A stretch of 64,000 nucleotides of DNA. It comes from Salinisphaeraceae bacterium (GTDB taxonomy: Bacteria; Pseudomonadota; Gammaproteobacteria; Nevskiales; Salinisphaeraceae). The position numbers were made by a program, and so were the translations under genes. The notes beneath the pieces were generated by a model that saw nothing but the letters and a program-made list of their open reading frames with translations, had not been told where the DNA came from and searched no databases. Positions 54,353-62,528 of the stretch are shown here, piece after piece (positions within the stretch are counted from its first letter, which is position 1; each line of letters begins with the position of its first letter). Location of the stretch: the NCBI GenBank assembly GCA_002683405.1, contig NYTH01000015.1, positions 1 to 64,000 of the forward strand, given 5' to 3'.

Positions 54353-55195
54353 TCAACGCGGCAGTGTGGCCGCCCGCGCCAGTACCGCTTCCGGCTCGAT
54401 GTCGCCGGGAGCATCACCGTAGAGCAGTGCGTCCGACCCCAGCTCGGAGAAATCCTCCCCCTGCCAGAATGCAGCGGACAGGCCGCCACCCAGCCGCGTG
54501 CCGCCGTCGCTGAAACCGTTGGCGAAGGCGCCAGGCGGCAGCTGCGGCAACAGCAGCAGATCCACCGACGCCTCGGCTGCGGTGGACGGTGCCATGCCCC
54601 CGTCGACACGCAGCATGCTGTGCCAGCGATAATGCCGTGCCGTGGACACAATGGCGCCGAGGGTGTCGAGCTCGTCCTCGGCCTCGGCTTCACTGGCCTC
54701 GCTGCGAAGCATGATCCCGCTGAATTTCTGTTCGGAGAACTGCCGCAGAAAATTGGCCAGCGCAGCGCCCGCGTCGTCCATGTCGTCAAAGCCCAGTGGC
54801 TCGTCGCCGGCGGCGCCGCAGCGCCGCAAAAGCGTAGCGGGAGACGGCAGCCCCAGCACCAGATCAACCCGACCGCCCAGCGTGTGCTCGGCGGCCTTGG
54901 CGATGTCCTGTGCCGACCGGATGACCGCATCGGACTCAAGCAGATCCTCGGCAGCCGAGAGCGGATCATCGGCATCCGGCGTCAGCGCATCCCCCAGCAG
55001 CAGGGCGGACAGATCGACGGTCAGCACGGCCGATTTCAGCGCCGCGTTGGCCTGAGACAGATTGGCGACCACCGACGAGGTATCGGCCATCCAGTCGGCG
55101 TCGCCGCCGGCAAACGCCTTGGCGGCGTAACCGGCCGGCTCGATCCAGACCAGCGGCCCCCGCTTGCCTTCGAGAAAATCCGACAATGCGCTCAT
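54353..55195 (-). CDS. Unrecognised protein, last gene of the acyl-CoA operon
   Basis: 280-aa soluble protein that I cannot place. It is acidic, with alternating hydrophobic strands and helices (VDLVLGLPSPATLLRRCG, FSGIMLRSEASEAE, HSMLRVDGGMAPSTAAE, DLLLLPQLPPGAFANGFSDG), faintly reminiscent of a TIM barrel of the UroD/MtaA type, but without recognisable active-site motifs. AGGAG is upstream of the start at 55195, which lies 52 bp after the crotonase stop. Co-transcription suggests a role in the same acyl-CoA pathway. Confidence 0.7.
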   Translation of the reverse strand: MSALSDFLEGKRGPLVWIEPAGYAAKAFAGGDADWMADTSSVVANLSQANAALKSAVLTVDLSALLLGDALTPDADDPLSAAEDLLESDAVIRSAQDIAKAAEHTLGGRVDLVLGLPSPATLLRRCGAAGDEPLGFDDMDDAGAALANFLRQFSEQKFSGIMLRSEASEAEAEDELDTLGAIVSTARHYRWHSMLRVDGGMAPSTAAEASVDLLLLPQLPPGAFANGFSDGGTRLGGGLSAAFWQGEDFSELGSDALLYGDAPGDIEPEAVLARAATLPR

Positions 55196-55247
55196 GTAAT
55201 TCCTGCTCCTCGACTTATTGACTGCTGCCGGGTTATCGCCGACCCGG

Positions 55248-56042
55248 TTACGGGCGCCCGGAAAAGACCGGCTTGCGCTTCTCAAGAAACGCGCTTATGC
55301 CTTCCCGACCATCGGCGCCGCCGCCCACGGCACAGATGTTGTCGCTCTCCGACTGGAGCTGTTCAGACCGATCCCGGCCAGTGCTTTGCTCGAGCAGACG
55401 CTTGACTCGCCCGAAGGCCTGCGTCGGCCCCTGCGCCAGCCTGCCGGCCACGGTCGCGACAGTTTCCTCCAGCGCCTGCGCGTCGGCCACGCAGTCGTTG
55501 AGCAGACCCCAGTCCGCCGCTTCCGGCGCAGAGAGCGACCGATTGGTGAGCATCAGCTCCCGGGCGCGGCGCCAGCCGACCAGCCGGGGCAAAAAGTAGG
55601 TGGCGCCACCATCTGGCGTCAGACCCGCCGCGGTGTAGGCCATCGAAAACCGGGACTGTTCGGTGGCATAGGCCATGTCGGCGGCGGCCAGTAGCGACAA
55701 GCCGGCGCCGGACGCCGCCCCATCCACCGCAGCGATGACCGGGGCGTTCATCGTGGCCATCACGTGCAGGCCGGCGTGAAATTCCTTGATCAGCTCGCGC
55801 AGCGCCTCGGGCAGGGCATCACCCGATGAGGCGAAATATCCCAGATCGCCGCCGGCGCACCAGATCTTGCCTTCGCCCTTGATGACCACCGCCCGCACGC
55901 TCTCGTCGCCAGCGAAGTCCGCCATCTGCCTGTGAAACGCGGCCGCAAAGGGAATGTGAATCGAATTGGCGCGGTCGGGGCGGCACAACGTCATCGTCAC
56001 CAGCCCCTGGTCCGCTTCCACGCGGAAGAATTCTTCGCTCAT
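55248..56042 (-). CDS. Enoyl-CoA hydratase/isomerase family protein
   Basis: 264-aa crotonase-fold enzyme. The oxyanion-hole segments are GEGKIWCAGGDLGYF and AAVDGAASGAGLSLLAAAD. The second active-site region reads GLTPDGGATYFLPRLVG with Asp as in PaaG-type isomerases, instead of a Glu as in classical hydratases. That suggests an isomerase or hydratase on an unusual acyl-CoA. It lies between the MDR reductase (91 bp) and the unknown gene in the fatty/aromatic acid operon. Confidence 0.9.
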   Translation of the reverse strand: MSEEFFRVEADQGLVTMTLCRPDRANSIHIPFAAAFHRQMADFAGDESVRAVVIKGEGKIWCAGGDLGYFASSGDALPEALRELIKEFHAGLHVMATMNAPVIAAVDGAASGAGLSLLAAADMAYATEQSRFSMAYTAAGLTPDGGATYFLPRLVGWRRARELMLTNRSLSAPEAADWGLLNDCVADAQALEETVATVAGRLAQGPTQAFGRVKRLLEQSTGRDRSEQLQSESDNICAVGGGADGREGISAFLEKRKPVFSGRP

Positions 56043-56133
56043 GCCTCGTCCTTGTTGATCGGTCTACGGGTTTGAAAACACGCCGACCCTAGGCCGACGC
56101 GTCGCCCGAAGCGCCCCACCCCGGTTGGGTGTG

Positions 56134-57144
56134 TCAGGCGGCCACCCGGACCATCATCTTGCCGGCATTCTCGCCCGAGAACAGCTTGCGGAAAGCGGAC
56201 AGCAGGCTCTCTATGCCCTCGTCCTCCTCAAGCTTCCAGTTCAGCTTGCCCTGGCTGCGCAGCCCGGCCATGTGCTCGTAAGCCTCGGGGTAACGGTCGA
56301 TGTGGTCGAGCACGATGAAACCCTGAATCTTGATTCGGCGAACCACGATGTTCAGATAGTTATAGGGCCCGGGCTGCGGCGCATCCGCGTTGTACATGGA
56401 GATGGCCCCGCATTGCGCCACCCGGCCGAAATTGTTCATTCGGCCCAGCACCTCATCCAGAATACTGCCGCCGACGTTGTCGAAGAAGCAGTCCACGCCC
56501 TCCGGGCAGAGCGCATCCAGACGCTCACCCACGTCCTCGTTCTTGTAGTCGATGGCGCCATCCATGCCGTAATTGTCGGTGACCCAGCCGCACTTCTGCT
56601 CGCCACCGGCAATGCCGATGACCCGGGCACCCGCCGCCTTGGCCAGCTGGCCGGCAATGGACCCGACGGCGCCCGCTGCGCCCGAAACGACCACCGTCTC
56701 GCCCGCGCGGGGTTCGCAGATGTCGTGAATGCCGAAATAGGCGGTCGGGCCGACGAGATAAAACACGCCGAAGACATCCCGGCCGGGAATGCCCGGCATG
56801 TCGGGCAGCGGCTGGAACGCATCCGCGGGCACCGCCGCGTACTCCGCCCAGCGACCCAGCCCGACAACCCGGTCACCGGGGCTGAAGCGGTCGCTTGCCG
56901 ACTCGACCACTTCGCCCATCGCCAGGCCGTACATAGGCCCGCCCACGGGCACGGGATCCATGTACGTGGGCGTCTCGTTCATCCAGGCGCGATTGGCCGG
57001 ATCAAGCGAGAGCCAGAGGGTGCGAATCACGATCTCGCCCTCGGCCGGCTTCGGGATGGCGCCGGTTTCCAAAACAATATCGCTGTCGCGAACGGCGCCT
57101 TCCGGACGTTTTTTCAGTATCCACTGCCGGTTCGATTCACTCAC
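56134..57144 (-). CDS. Zinc-independent NADP-dependent MDR reductase (CurA-like)
   Basis: 336-aa medium-chain reductase of the curcumin/leukotriene-B4 reductase group. Markers are SNRQWILKKRPEG at the N-terminus, LSLDPANRAWM, the Rossmann motif VVVSGAAGAVGSIAGQLAKAAG, and CFFDNVGGSILDEVL. It lacks zinc-binding Cys clusters. It probably reduces an alpha,beta-unsaturated ketone or acyl intermediate with NADPH. A GTG start at 57144 is preferred, since AGGAGG is 8 nt upstream; ATG at 57168 would place that site inside the gene. Confidence 0.88.
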   Translation of the reverse strand: MSESNRQWILKKRPEGAVRDSDIVLETGAIPKPAEGEIVIRTLWLSLDPANRAWMNETPTYMDPVPVGGPMYGLAMGEVVESASDRFSPGDRVVGLGRWAEYAAVPADAFQPLPDMPGIPGRDVFGVFYLVGPTAYFGIHDICEPRAGETVVVSGAAGAVGSIAGQLAKAAGARVIGIAGGEQKCGWVTDNYGMDGAIDYKNEDVGERLDALCPEGVDCFFDNVGGSILDEVLGRMNNFGRVAQCGAISMYNADAPQPGPYNYLNIVVRRIKIQGFIVLDHIDRYPEAYEHMAGLRSQGKLNWKLEEDEGIESLLSAFRKLFSGENAGKMMVRVAA

Positions 57145-57205
57145 GGCCTCTGCCTCCTGTGTGTGCATACCGCAGCGGCCGCTGTTCGCGGCCGGCGGCA
57201 GGCGT

Positions 57206-58762
57206 TCAGATTTTCTTGTCCTGCCCCGCCCAGTATTCGTCCCGCAGGTCGCGCTTGAGCACCTTGCCGTTGGGGCTGCGGGGCAGGCTTCGGAATTCTA
57301 CGGATTTTGGCGACTTGACGCTGCCCAGCGCCTGTTTGCAGAGCGTGATCAGCTCGTCGGCCTCCACCGATCCACCAGGGGCAAGTTCGACCACGGCGAC
57401 CACCTGCTCCCCCCAGTCCTCGTGCGGCACGCCGATGACGGCGCAATCCTCCACGGCGGCGTGGCCCCAGATCACCTGCTCGACCTCCTGCGGGTACACG
57501 TTCAGCCCGCCGGTGATGATCATGTCCTTCTTGCGATCGACGATGCGCAGCCAGCCGTCGGCATCCTGGACGCCGATATCGCCGGTGTGAAGCCAGCCGT
57601 CCACAATGGTCTCGGCCGTCTTGTCGGGCTGCTTGTAGTACCCCGCCATGACCATGTCGCCCCGCACGCAGATTTCGCCCTTTTCTCCCGCAGGGACTTC
57701 AGCCCCGTCCTCATCGAGGATGCGCACCTCCAGGAACGGGGTAGGAAACCCGCAGGCAGCAAGCCGGCTGTCCGGCGCGGGTTGCCCGCCGGGCATGTGC
57801 TCCTGCGGCGAGAAGAAGGCAATCAAGGCCGGACATTCGGCCTGCCCGTACATTTGCGTCATGCAGGGTCCGAACACGCTGAGCGCACGCTTGAGCTTCT
57901 CCACGGACATCGGCGCGGCGGCGTAGACGAAGTACTTGAGCGAGCGATAGTCACGTGACTCCACGTCCGGATGCTCCAGCATCCGGTAGATCACCGTGGG
58001 CGGCAGAAAGAATTCAGTCACCTGCTGGCGCTCGATGATGTCGAGCATCAGACCGACGTCGGGTTTGGGCAGGATGATGGTGCGCCCGCCGCGCAGCATG
58101 GTGGCGTAGCTGATGATGCCCGCGGCGTGCGTCAGCGGCGCCGCCGCCATGTTGACCGGCTGTTCCGCCTGGTCGTAGCACATGGTGGTGCAGTAGGCGG
58201 CCACAAAATTGTGAATGACCCGGCCGGTCATCTGAACGCCCTTGGATCGGCCGGTCGTGCCGCCCGTGGGGAACAGGATCACCACGTCGTCGGGCGAGCG
58301 CGGCAGGTCGGGATCGGTTGCCTCTGCCCCCTCGAGCCACTGCGTCAGCGACGGCATGTCGTCCAGCGGCTCATCCAGGCAAACGTACTCACGCACGCCA
58401 GGCAGCTGGGGTTTCAGGCTGCGGATGAGCGGCGCGAACCCCGACTGGAAGAACAGCACCCGGCAATCCATGAAATCGAACAGATACTGGCTGTCGTCCT
58501 CGCTGTTGCGGGGATTGGCCGGGAGCCAGGCCAGGCCGGCGCGCGACAGGCCGAAGGTGCAGGCAAAGGCGGTGCAGTCGTTGAAGGCCAGCACGCTCCC
58601 GACTTCACCCGGGGCAAAACCCAGACTGATGAGCTTGTTGGCGATCCGGCAGCTCAGCTCCCGGACCTCGGCAAAACGCATGGCCTCGCCATCAGCCGAT
58701 ACCAGGCATTCGCCCTGGGGATTTCGGAGCGTGCCGCGGTCCAGATAATCGATCAGTGCCAT
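57206..58762 (-). CDS. Acyl-CoA synthetase (AMP-forming)
   Basis: 518-aa ANL-superfamily ligase activating a carboxylic acid to its acyl-CoA. Conserved motifs: P-loop FPTGGTTGRSKGVQMT, QMYGQAECP (A5), GWLHTGDIGVQDADGW (A7), IVDRKKDMIITGGLNVYPQE (A8, hinge) and the C-terminal catalytic Lys in SPNGKVLKRDLR. The subclass resembles medium-chain or aromatic-acid ligases; the substrate cannot be read from sequence. GGGAAG precedes the start at 58762, 28 bp after the thiolase stop. Confidence 0.92.
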   Translation of the reverse strand: MALIDYLDRGTLRNPQGECLVSADGEAMRFAEVRELSCRIANKLISLGFAPGEVGSVLAFNDCTAFACTFGLSRAGLAWLPANPRNSEDDSQYLFDFMDCRVLFFQSGFAPLIRSLKPQLPGVREYVCLDEPLDDMPSLTQWLEGAEATDPDLPRSPDDVVILFPTGGTTGRSKGVQMTGRVIHNFVAAYCTTMCYDQAEQPVNMAAAPLTHAAGIISYATMLRGGRTIILPKPDVGLMLDIIERQQVTEFFLPPTVIYRMLEHPDVESRDYRSLKYFVYAAAPMSVEKLKRALSVFGPCMTQMYGQAECPALIAFFSPQEHMPGGQPAPDSRLAACGFPTPFLEVRILDEDGAEVPAGEKGEICVRGDMVMAGYYKQPDKTAETIVDGWLHTGDIGVQDADGWLRIVDRKKDMIITGGLNVYPQEVEQVIWGHAAVEDCAVIGVPHEDWGEQVVAVVELAPGGSVEADELITLCKQALGSVKSPKSVEFRSLPRSPNGKVLKRDLRDEYWAGQDKKI

Positions 58763-58790
58763 GTTGCTTCCCGTAACTGGTGGATTTGAT

Positions 58791-60023
58791 TCAGTGCATG
58801 CGTCCCAGGATTGAAACCACGGCCGTGGCTTCCTCGACGCCGTAAAGCCCGCCGCCGTTCTCGGCAATGGCATAACGCGGGTCCGCCACCTGACGCGCCC
58901 CCGCCTGGCCTCGCAGCTGCAGCGTCAGCTCGTGAATCTGCGCCAGCCCCGTGGCGCCGATTGGATGGCCTCTGGACTCCAGCCCGCCGGAGACATTGAC
59001 CGGCACCCGGCCACCCAATTCGGTTTCGCCGCGTTCGGCGGCCGGCCCGCCGTCCGCGCGCTCGCACAGCCGCAGGTTTTCCGTGTTGAGCAGCTCGCCA
59101 AAGGCGGTCGCGTCATGCACCTCGGCCAGCGTCATCTGCGCCGGCGTCAGTCCGGCCTGCCGATAGGCCTGATCGGCCGCGATACGCGTGATGTGACGGT
59201 CCCAGTCGCGCGGATCGCGGTTGACGCCCGCACACTGCGCGATGGCGTGCACCCGGACCGGATCGTTCGCCTGCTTCAGCGCATCCAGCCCGGCGCGGCT
59301 GCATAGCACGGCGGCGGCGGCCCCGTCCGAATAGGGTGAGCACATGGGGACGGTCAGCGGGTAGCTCAGGGCGCGCCCGGCCAGCACTTCATCCACCGTG
59401 AACTGCTTCTGAAACTGGCATAGCGGATTCATGCCCGCATGCCGATGATTCTTCGAGGCAATGGCAGCCAACTGGCGCTGGGTACTGCCGAAATCGCGCA
59501 TGTGGGCCCGGGCCCAGTAGCCGTAGATATCCATGAACACGGAGCGGTGGCCGCTCACGGCCGGCGCCTCGATACCCTCGGCCATGCGGGCCAGCCCGGC
59601 CATGACGGCCTGCCGGTCGTGCACGTCCATGGCGCCGTTGAAAATGCGGTCCCGGGCGGCGGTGTCTTCGGTCGAGAGTTTCTCCACGCCTACCGCCAGC
59701 GCGATGTCCGCCTGGCCGGCCAGAATCTGCGTGGCCGCAATGTAGAACGCCGTGGACGCCGACGCGCAGGCGTTTTCAACATTGGTGATCGGAACGGCCT
59801 CGAAACCGAGCGGCCGTAGCGCCATCTGACCCGGCGTGGTGGCCTGCCCTTCGAGGATGCCCTGGCCCACATTGGCAAAAACCGCTGCGCCAACCCGCCC
59901 CGCCGCTGCCCCGGCATCGTCGAGCGCCTGTCCCACGGCATCCGCCACCATGGACTTGATGCTGCGATCCGGCATCAGGCCGAACGCCGTCATGCCGACA
60001 CCGGCCACATACAGGTTGTCCAT
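58791..60023 (-). CDS. Thiolase-family protein (SCP-x/lipid-transfer type)
   Basis: 410-aa thiolase of the SCP-x-like branch. The nucleophile Cys is in ITNVENACASASTAFY; the second-half motifs are VHDATAFGELLNTENL and SRGHPIGATGLAQIHEL (catalytic His); the third Cys motif of classical thiolases is replaced by AENGGGLYG, typical of this branch. Enzymes of this kind cleave the CoA thioesters of steroid or branched side chains. It is the first gene of a five-gene minus-strand operon and divergent from the Crp/Fnr regulator (285 bp between starts). GGAG precedes the start at 60023. Confidence 0.9.
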   Translation of the reverse strand: MDNLYVAGVGMTAFGLMPDRSIKSMVADAVGQALDDAGAAAGRVGAAVFANVGQGILEGQATTPGQMALRPLGFEAVPITNVENACASASTAFYIAATQILAGQADIALAVGVEKLSTEDTAARDRIFNGAMDVHDRQAVMAGLARMAEGIEAPAVSGHRSVFMDIYGYWARAHMRDFGSTQRQLAAIASKNHRHAGMNPLCQFQKQFTVDEVLAGRALSYPLTVPMCSPYSDGAAAAVLCSRAGLDALKQANDPVRVHAIAQCAGVNRDPRDWDRHITRIAADQAYRQAGLTPAQMTLAEVHDATAFGELLNTENLRLCERADGGPAAERGETELGGRVPVNVSGGLESRGHPIGATGLAQIHELTLQLRGQAGARQVADPRYAIAENGGGLYGVEEATAVVSILGRMH

Positions 60024-60217
60024 GATGTCTCCACCTCGCACCGACCCTGCGGGAACGCAGCGGCCTGATTTATTGCTTGCCCAAGTCCCCGCCGGAGCCT
60101 CGCACAGCGCCCTGTCGGGAAAACCACCCCGACGGGCGGTAATGCAGCGGCGCCCCGACTACCCGTATCTCCCGACCCCGCCTGAACTCGTGATGGCGCG
60201 CGGCGCGAACCAGCATT

Positions 60218-60233
60218 ATTAAACTGTTTTAAT
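60218..60233. promoter_or_regulatory. Palindromic candidate operator (Crp/Fnr type)
   Basis: ATTAAACTGTTTTAAT: a perfect 6-bp inverted repeat with a 4-bp spacer, the symmetry of Fnr-family sites (TTGAT-N4-ATCAA) though not that sequence. It is the only AT-rich patch in the 285-bp divergent region between the thiolase operon and the Crp/Fnr gene, 76 bp before the latter's start. A target of the adjacent regulator is likely but unproven. Confidence 0.5.
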
Positions 60234-60308
60234 GACCCTGCCGGAACGTTGCCATTAGGGTGCGCGCGAACCTGAACCACCGCTTTTTTTCCGATTCTGG
60301 ACCTCTTC

Positions 60309-61067
60309 ATGTCGTCTTCGAGCTGCCTGATCAAGAAACTCAGCCACTATGTCGAGTTGTCGCAGCACGACCGCGACCTGCTGCAGGATCTGGAGAAATC
60401 GTCCACGGCCGTATCGGCCGGCACGCATCTGCGGGAAGGCGGCCAGGCCTATGACGACCTGTTCGTGCTGTCCGAGGGCTGGCTGTATTCGTTCACCATA
60501 CTCCCGGACGGTCGCCGTCAGGTGCTGCAGGTATTTGTGCCCGGCGACATCGTCGGTATTTACGACACGCCCTTCGCGCACGCCACCCATGATCTGGCTG
60601 CCGCGACCGATGCGGTGGTCTGCCCGTTCCCCAAGGACGGGCTGGACCCGATCTTTTCGGAATCTCCGGCGCTGACGGGTCTGATGTTCACCTTTGCGCT
60701 CATCGACCAGGCCGTCTTTCTTGACCGGCTGCGCGCGCTGGGCCGCATGGACGCGGTCACTCGCGTGGGGCACTTCCTGTTCACGGTGATCTCGCGTCTG
60801 CGGCTCACCGACCACGACACCGAAAACGGGCACTACTTCCCCCTGACGCAAAGCGACGTGGCCGACGCGACGGGCCTGACCAACGTCTCGGTCAGCAAGG
60901 CTGCATCAGTGCTGCGCGAAAAGGGTTTCGCCAAATGGAGCAACCGTCGTCTCACGATTCTGGACGAGACGCGGCTGGTGGAGTTTGCGTCGTTCATCAA
61001 TCGCTACGAGAACATCGACATCAGCTGGTTCCCGCAGCCGGGCCGGCTGCACCTGGGGCGCTCATGA
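60309..61067 (+). CDS. Crp/Fnr-family transcriptional regulator
   Basis: 252-aa regulator with an N-terminal effector beta-roll (SAGTHLREGGQAYDDLFVLS, LQVFVPGDIVGIYD) and a C-terminal winged helix (LTQSDVADATGLTNVSVSKA, VLREKGFAKWSNRRLTI). The cNMP phosphate-binding Arg is missing, so it is not a Crp-like cAMP receptor. The Fnr four-Cys Fe-S signature is absent too (only Cys6 and one more in this half). The recognition helix lacks the usual Glu-x-x-x-Arg pair. The effector is therefore unknown. The stop overlaps the LuxR-type gene (ATGA). Confidence 0.88.
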   Translation: MSSSSCLIKKLSHYVELSQHDRDLLQDLEKSSTAVSAGTHLREGGQAYDDLFVLSEGWLYSFTILPDGRRQVLQVFVPGDIVGIYDTPFAHATHDLAAATDAVVCPFPKDGLDPIFSESPALTGLMFTFALIDQAVFLDRLRALGRMDAVTRVGHFLFTVISRLRLTDHDTENGHYFPLTQSDVADATGLTNVSVSKAASVLREKGFAKWSNRRLTILDETRLVEFASFINRYENIDISWFPQPGRLHLGRS

Positions 61068-61717
61068 ACCGCGACCTGCACAGTGCTCCCGATCACCGGC
61101 CCTGCGCCGGCACCATTCACCTGCTGCATGGTGGTTCCCGCTTTCGTCGCGACCTGCACAGCTTTGCGCGAGAGCGGCAGCAGACGGTCTGCGTCTACGA
61201 CACGGAATCCGGTGGACGGCAGACCGACGCAGACGGCACGCCGGGCTGTCTGATCGTGGACTATCACGCCTTCGGGCGGCAGGCGCTGCTCGACCTGTTG
61301 GCCGAACGGGCGGGACCGGCGCCCTTCCCGCCGACGATCTGCACGTATCGCCATGCATCTGCCGAAGACGCCAAGTCCGCCATGCGGGCCGGCGCGCTTG
61401 CCTTCATCCGGCAGCCGGGTGAATGGCAGGAGCTGGAGTCCTATATCGGCATCGCGATGAGCCTGTCGCGCCTGGCCAGCGGGCGGCAGGCCATGCGGCG
61501 CGCCAGCGACAACGTAACGGCGCTCATTTCCGGTCGCGAGGAAGAAGTACTGCGTCTGATCGCGTCGGGACTGTCGAGCCGCCAGGCGGCCGAATCCATG
61601 AACATCAGCGCCCGCACGGTGGAATCGCATCGTGCCAACATGATCAAGAAGCTCGGCCTGCGCACCACGGCCGACCTGCTGCGCCACTTCTACTACTTCT
61701 ACGAAACCGTCAATTAG
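61064..61717 (+). CDS. LuxR/FixJ-type regulator with degenerate receiver
   Basis: 217-aa protein with a receiver-like N-terminal domain (~15-135) and a C-terminal LuxR helix-turn-helix (LISGREEEVLRLIASGLSSR, AAESMNISARTVESHRANMI). The candidate phospho-acceptor Asp is in CLIVDYHAFG, but the acidic pair expected near the N-terminus is not visible and the conserved Lys is replaced by Arg (AFIRQPG). Phosphorylation is thus doubtful. Translationally coupled to the Crp/Fnr gene, so both probably control the divergent acyl-CoA operon. Convergent with the next gene (6 bp). Confidence 0.87.
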   Translation: MNRDLHSAPDHRPCAGTIHLLHGGSRFRRDLHSFARERQQTVCVYDTESGGRQTDADGTPGCLIVDYHAFGRQALLDLLAERAGPAPFPPTICTYRHASAEDAKSAMRAGALAFIRQPGEWQELESYIGIAMSLSRLASGRQAMRRASDNVTALISGREEEVLRLIASGLSSRQAAESMNISARTVESHRANMIKKLGLRTTADLLRHFYYFYETVN

Positions 61718-61723
61718 CGCCGC

Positions 61724-62455
61724 TCAGACGGGCGAAAGCTCGGCGACCGGCGATCCCAGCGGCTGGTAGGGATGCGCCTGTGCCAGCGCCATCCAGGTTG
61801 AAAAGGGCAGATCACGCGGTTCCACCGGCGCCGGCCGAACCACGGACAGGCCGGCCGGACTCGCCACAATGACGCCGCATTCGTCGGGTATATCCGCGCA
61901 GCCGCCGACGCCCTCCCCCAGCACGTAGTAGCAGCGGCTGGCGGTGAGCAGATAGCCGCCCCGCTTGTCCGGCCGATTCAGATCGGCCAGCAGATCGCTG
62001 CGCTTGACCTTGATCTCGTAAACCGCCGGTTCCAGATACGCTGGCCGGGTGGTCCGTCGCAGGCTGAAGATATCCGGTCGCAGGCGAAGCCAGCGCTCAC
62101 TCGGCCTGGCGCGCAGAGCCAGTCCGCAAAAGCAGATCCGCCCCTGTTGCGACAGCCACTCGGCAGTCTGCAGGACCAGATCTTCGTGAGGATCGCGGCG
62201 ACGCCGATTGCCGTCCAGCCATCGCGACAGCGCTTCAATACCCGGATCAGTAAGCCGCAGATGCACCGGCCGGCTGCCGGCCTTCACGCGCTCGAGCAGG
62301 CCGGCCGCCAGCAGATCGAGCTCGATGTTGTCCTCACAGGGCCAGCCGGCGGAGCGGTACATCCGACGCAAGCGCTGCCAGTGGGCTCGACCCAGCCCGG
62401 TTGTGATCAGGTCCGAATTTGACGGTGCGGATTGCGCGGCGGCGTGGCGGGTCAT
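61724..62455 (-). CDS. MmcB-like PD-(D/E)XK nuclease-fold protein
   Basis: 243-aa protein. The N-terminal part looks like a winged helix (LDLLAAGLLERVKAG, HLRLTDPGIEALSRWL). The C-terminal part has a PD-(D/E)XK pattern: Glu in HEDLVLQTAEWL, Pro-Asp in RLRPDIFSLRR, and Glu-x-Lys in VYEIKVKRSDLLADL, followed by YLLTASRCYYVLGEG. The arrangement resembles MmcB-family DNA-repair proteins. No partner helicase, methylase or toxin is adjacent, so its role is open. It is a stand-alone gene 73 bp after the aminotransferase on the same strand. Confidence 0.72.
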   Translation of the reverse strand: MTRHAAAQSAPSNSDLITTGLGRAHWQRLRRMYRSAGWPCEDNIELDLLAAGLLERVKAGSRPVHLRLTDPGIEALSRWLDGNRRRRDPHEDLVLQTAEWLSQQGRICFCGLALRARPSERWLRLRPDIFSLRRTTRPAYLEPAVYEIKVKRSDLLADLNRPDKRGGYLLTASRCYYVLGEGVGGCADIPDECGVIVASPAGLSVVRPAPVEPRDLPFSTWMALAQAHPYQPLGSPVAELSPV

Positions 62456-62528
62456 CCGCCTAGGCTACCGGCGCCGCAGGCTCAAATCGCGAGCCTGCGG
62501 GGTACGGCGACGGTCGATTCGGTTCGAT

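Noticed and set aside
60309-61067. Calling the Crp/Fnr regulator a cAMP receptor in line with the nearby cyclases
   Set aside because: The phosphate-binding Arg and Gly-Glu cassette are missing.
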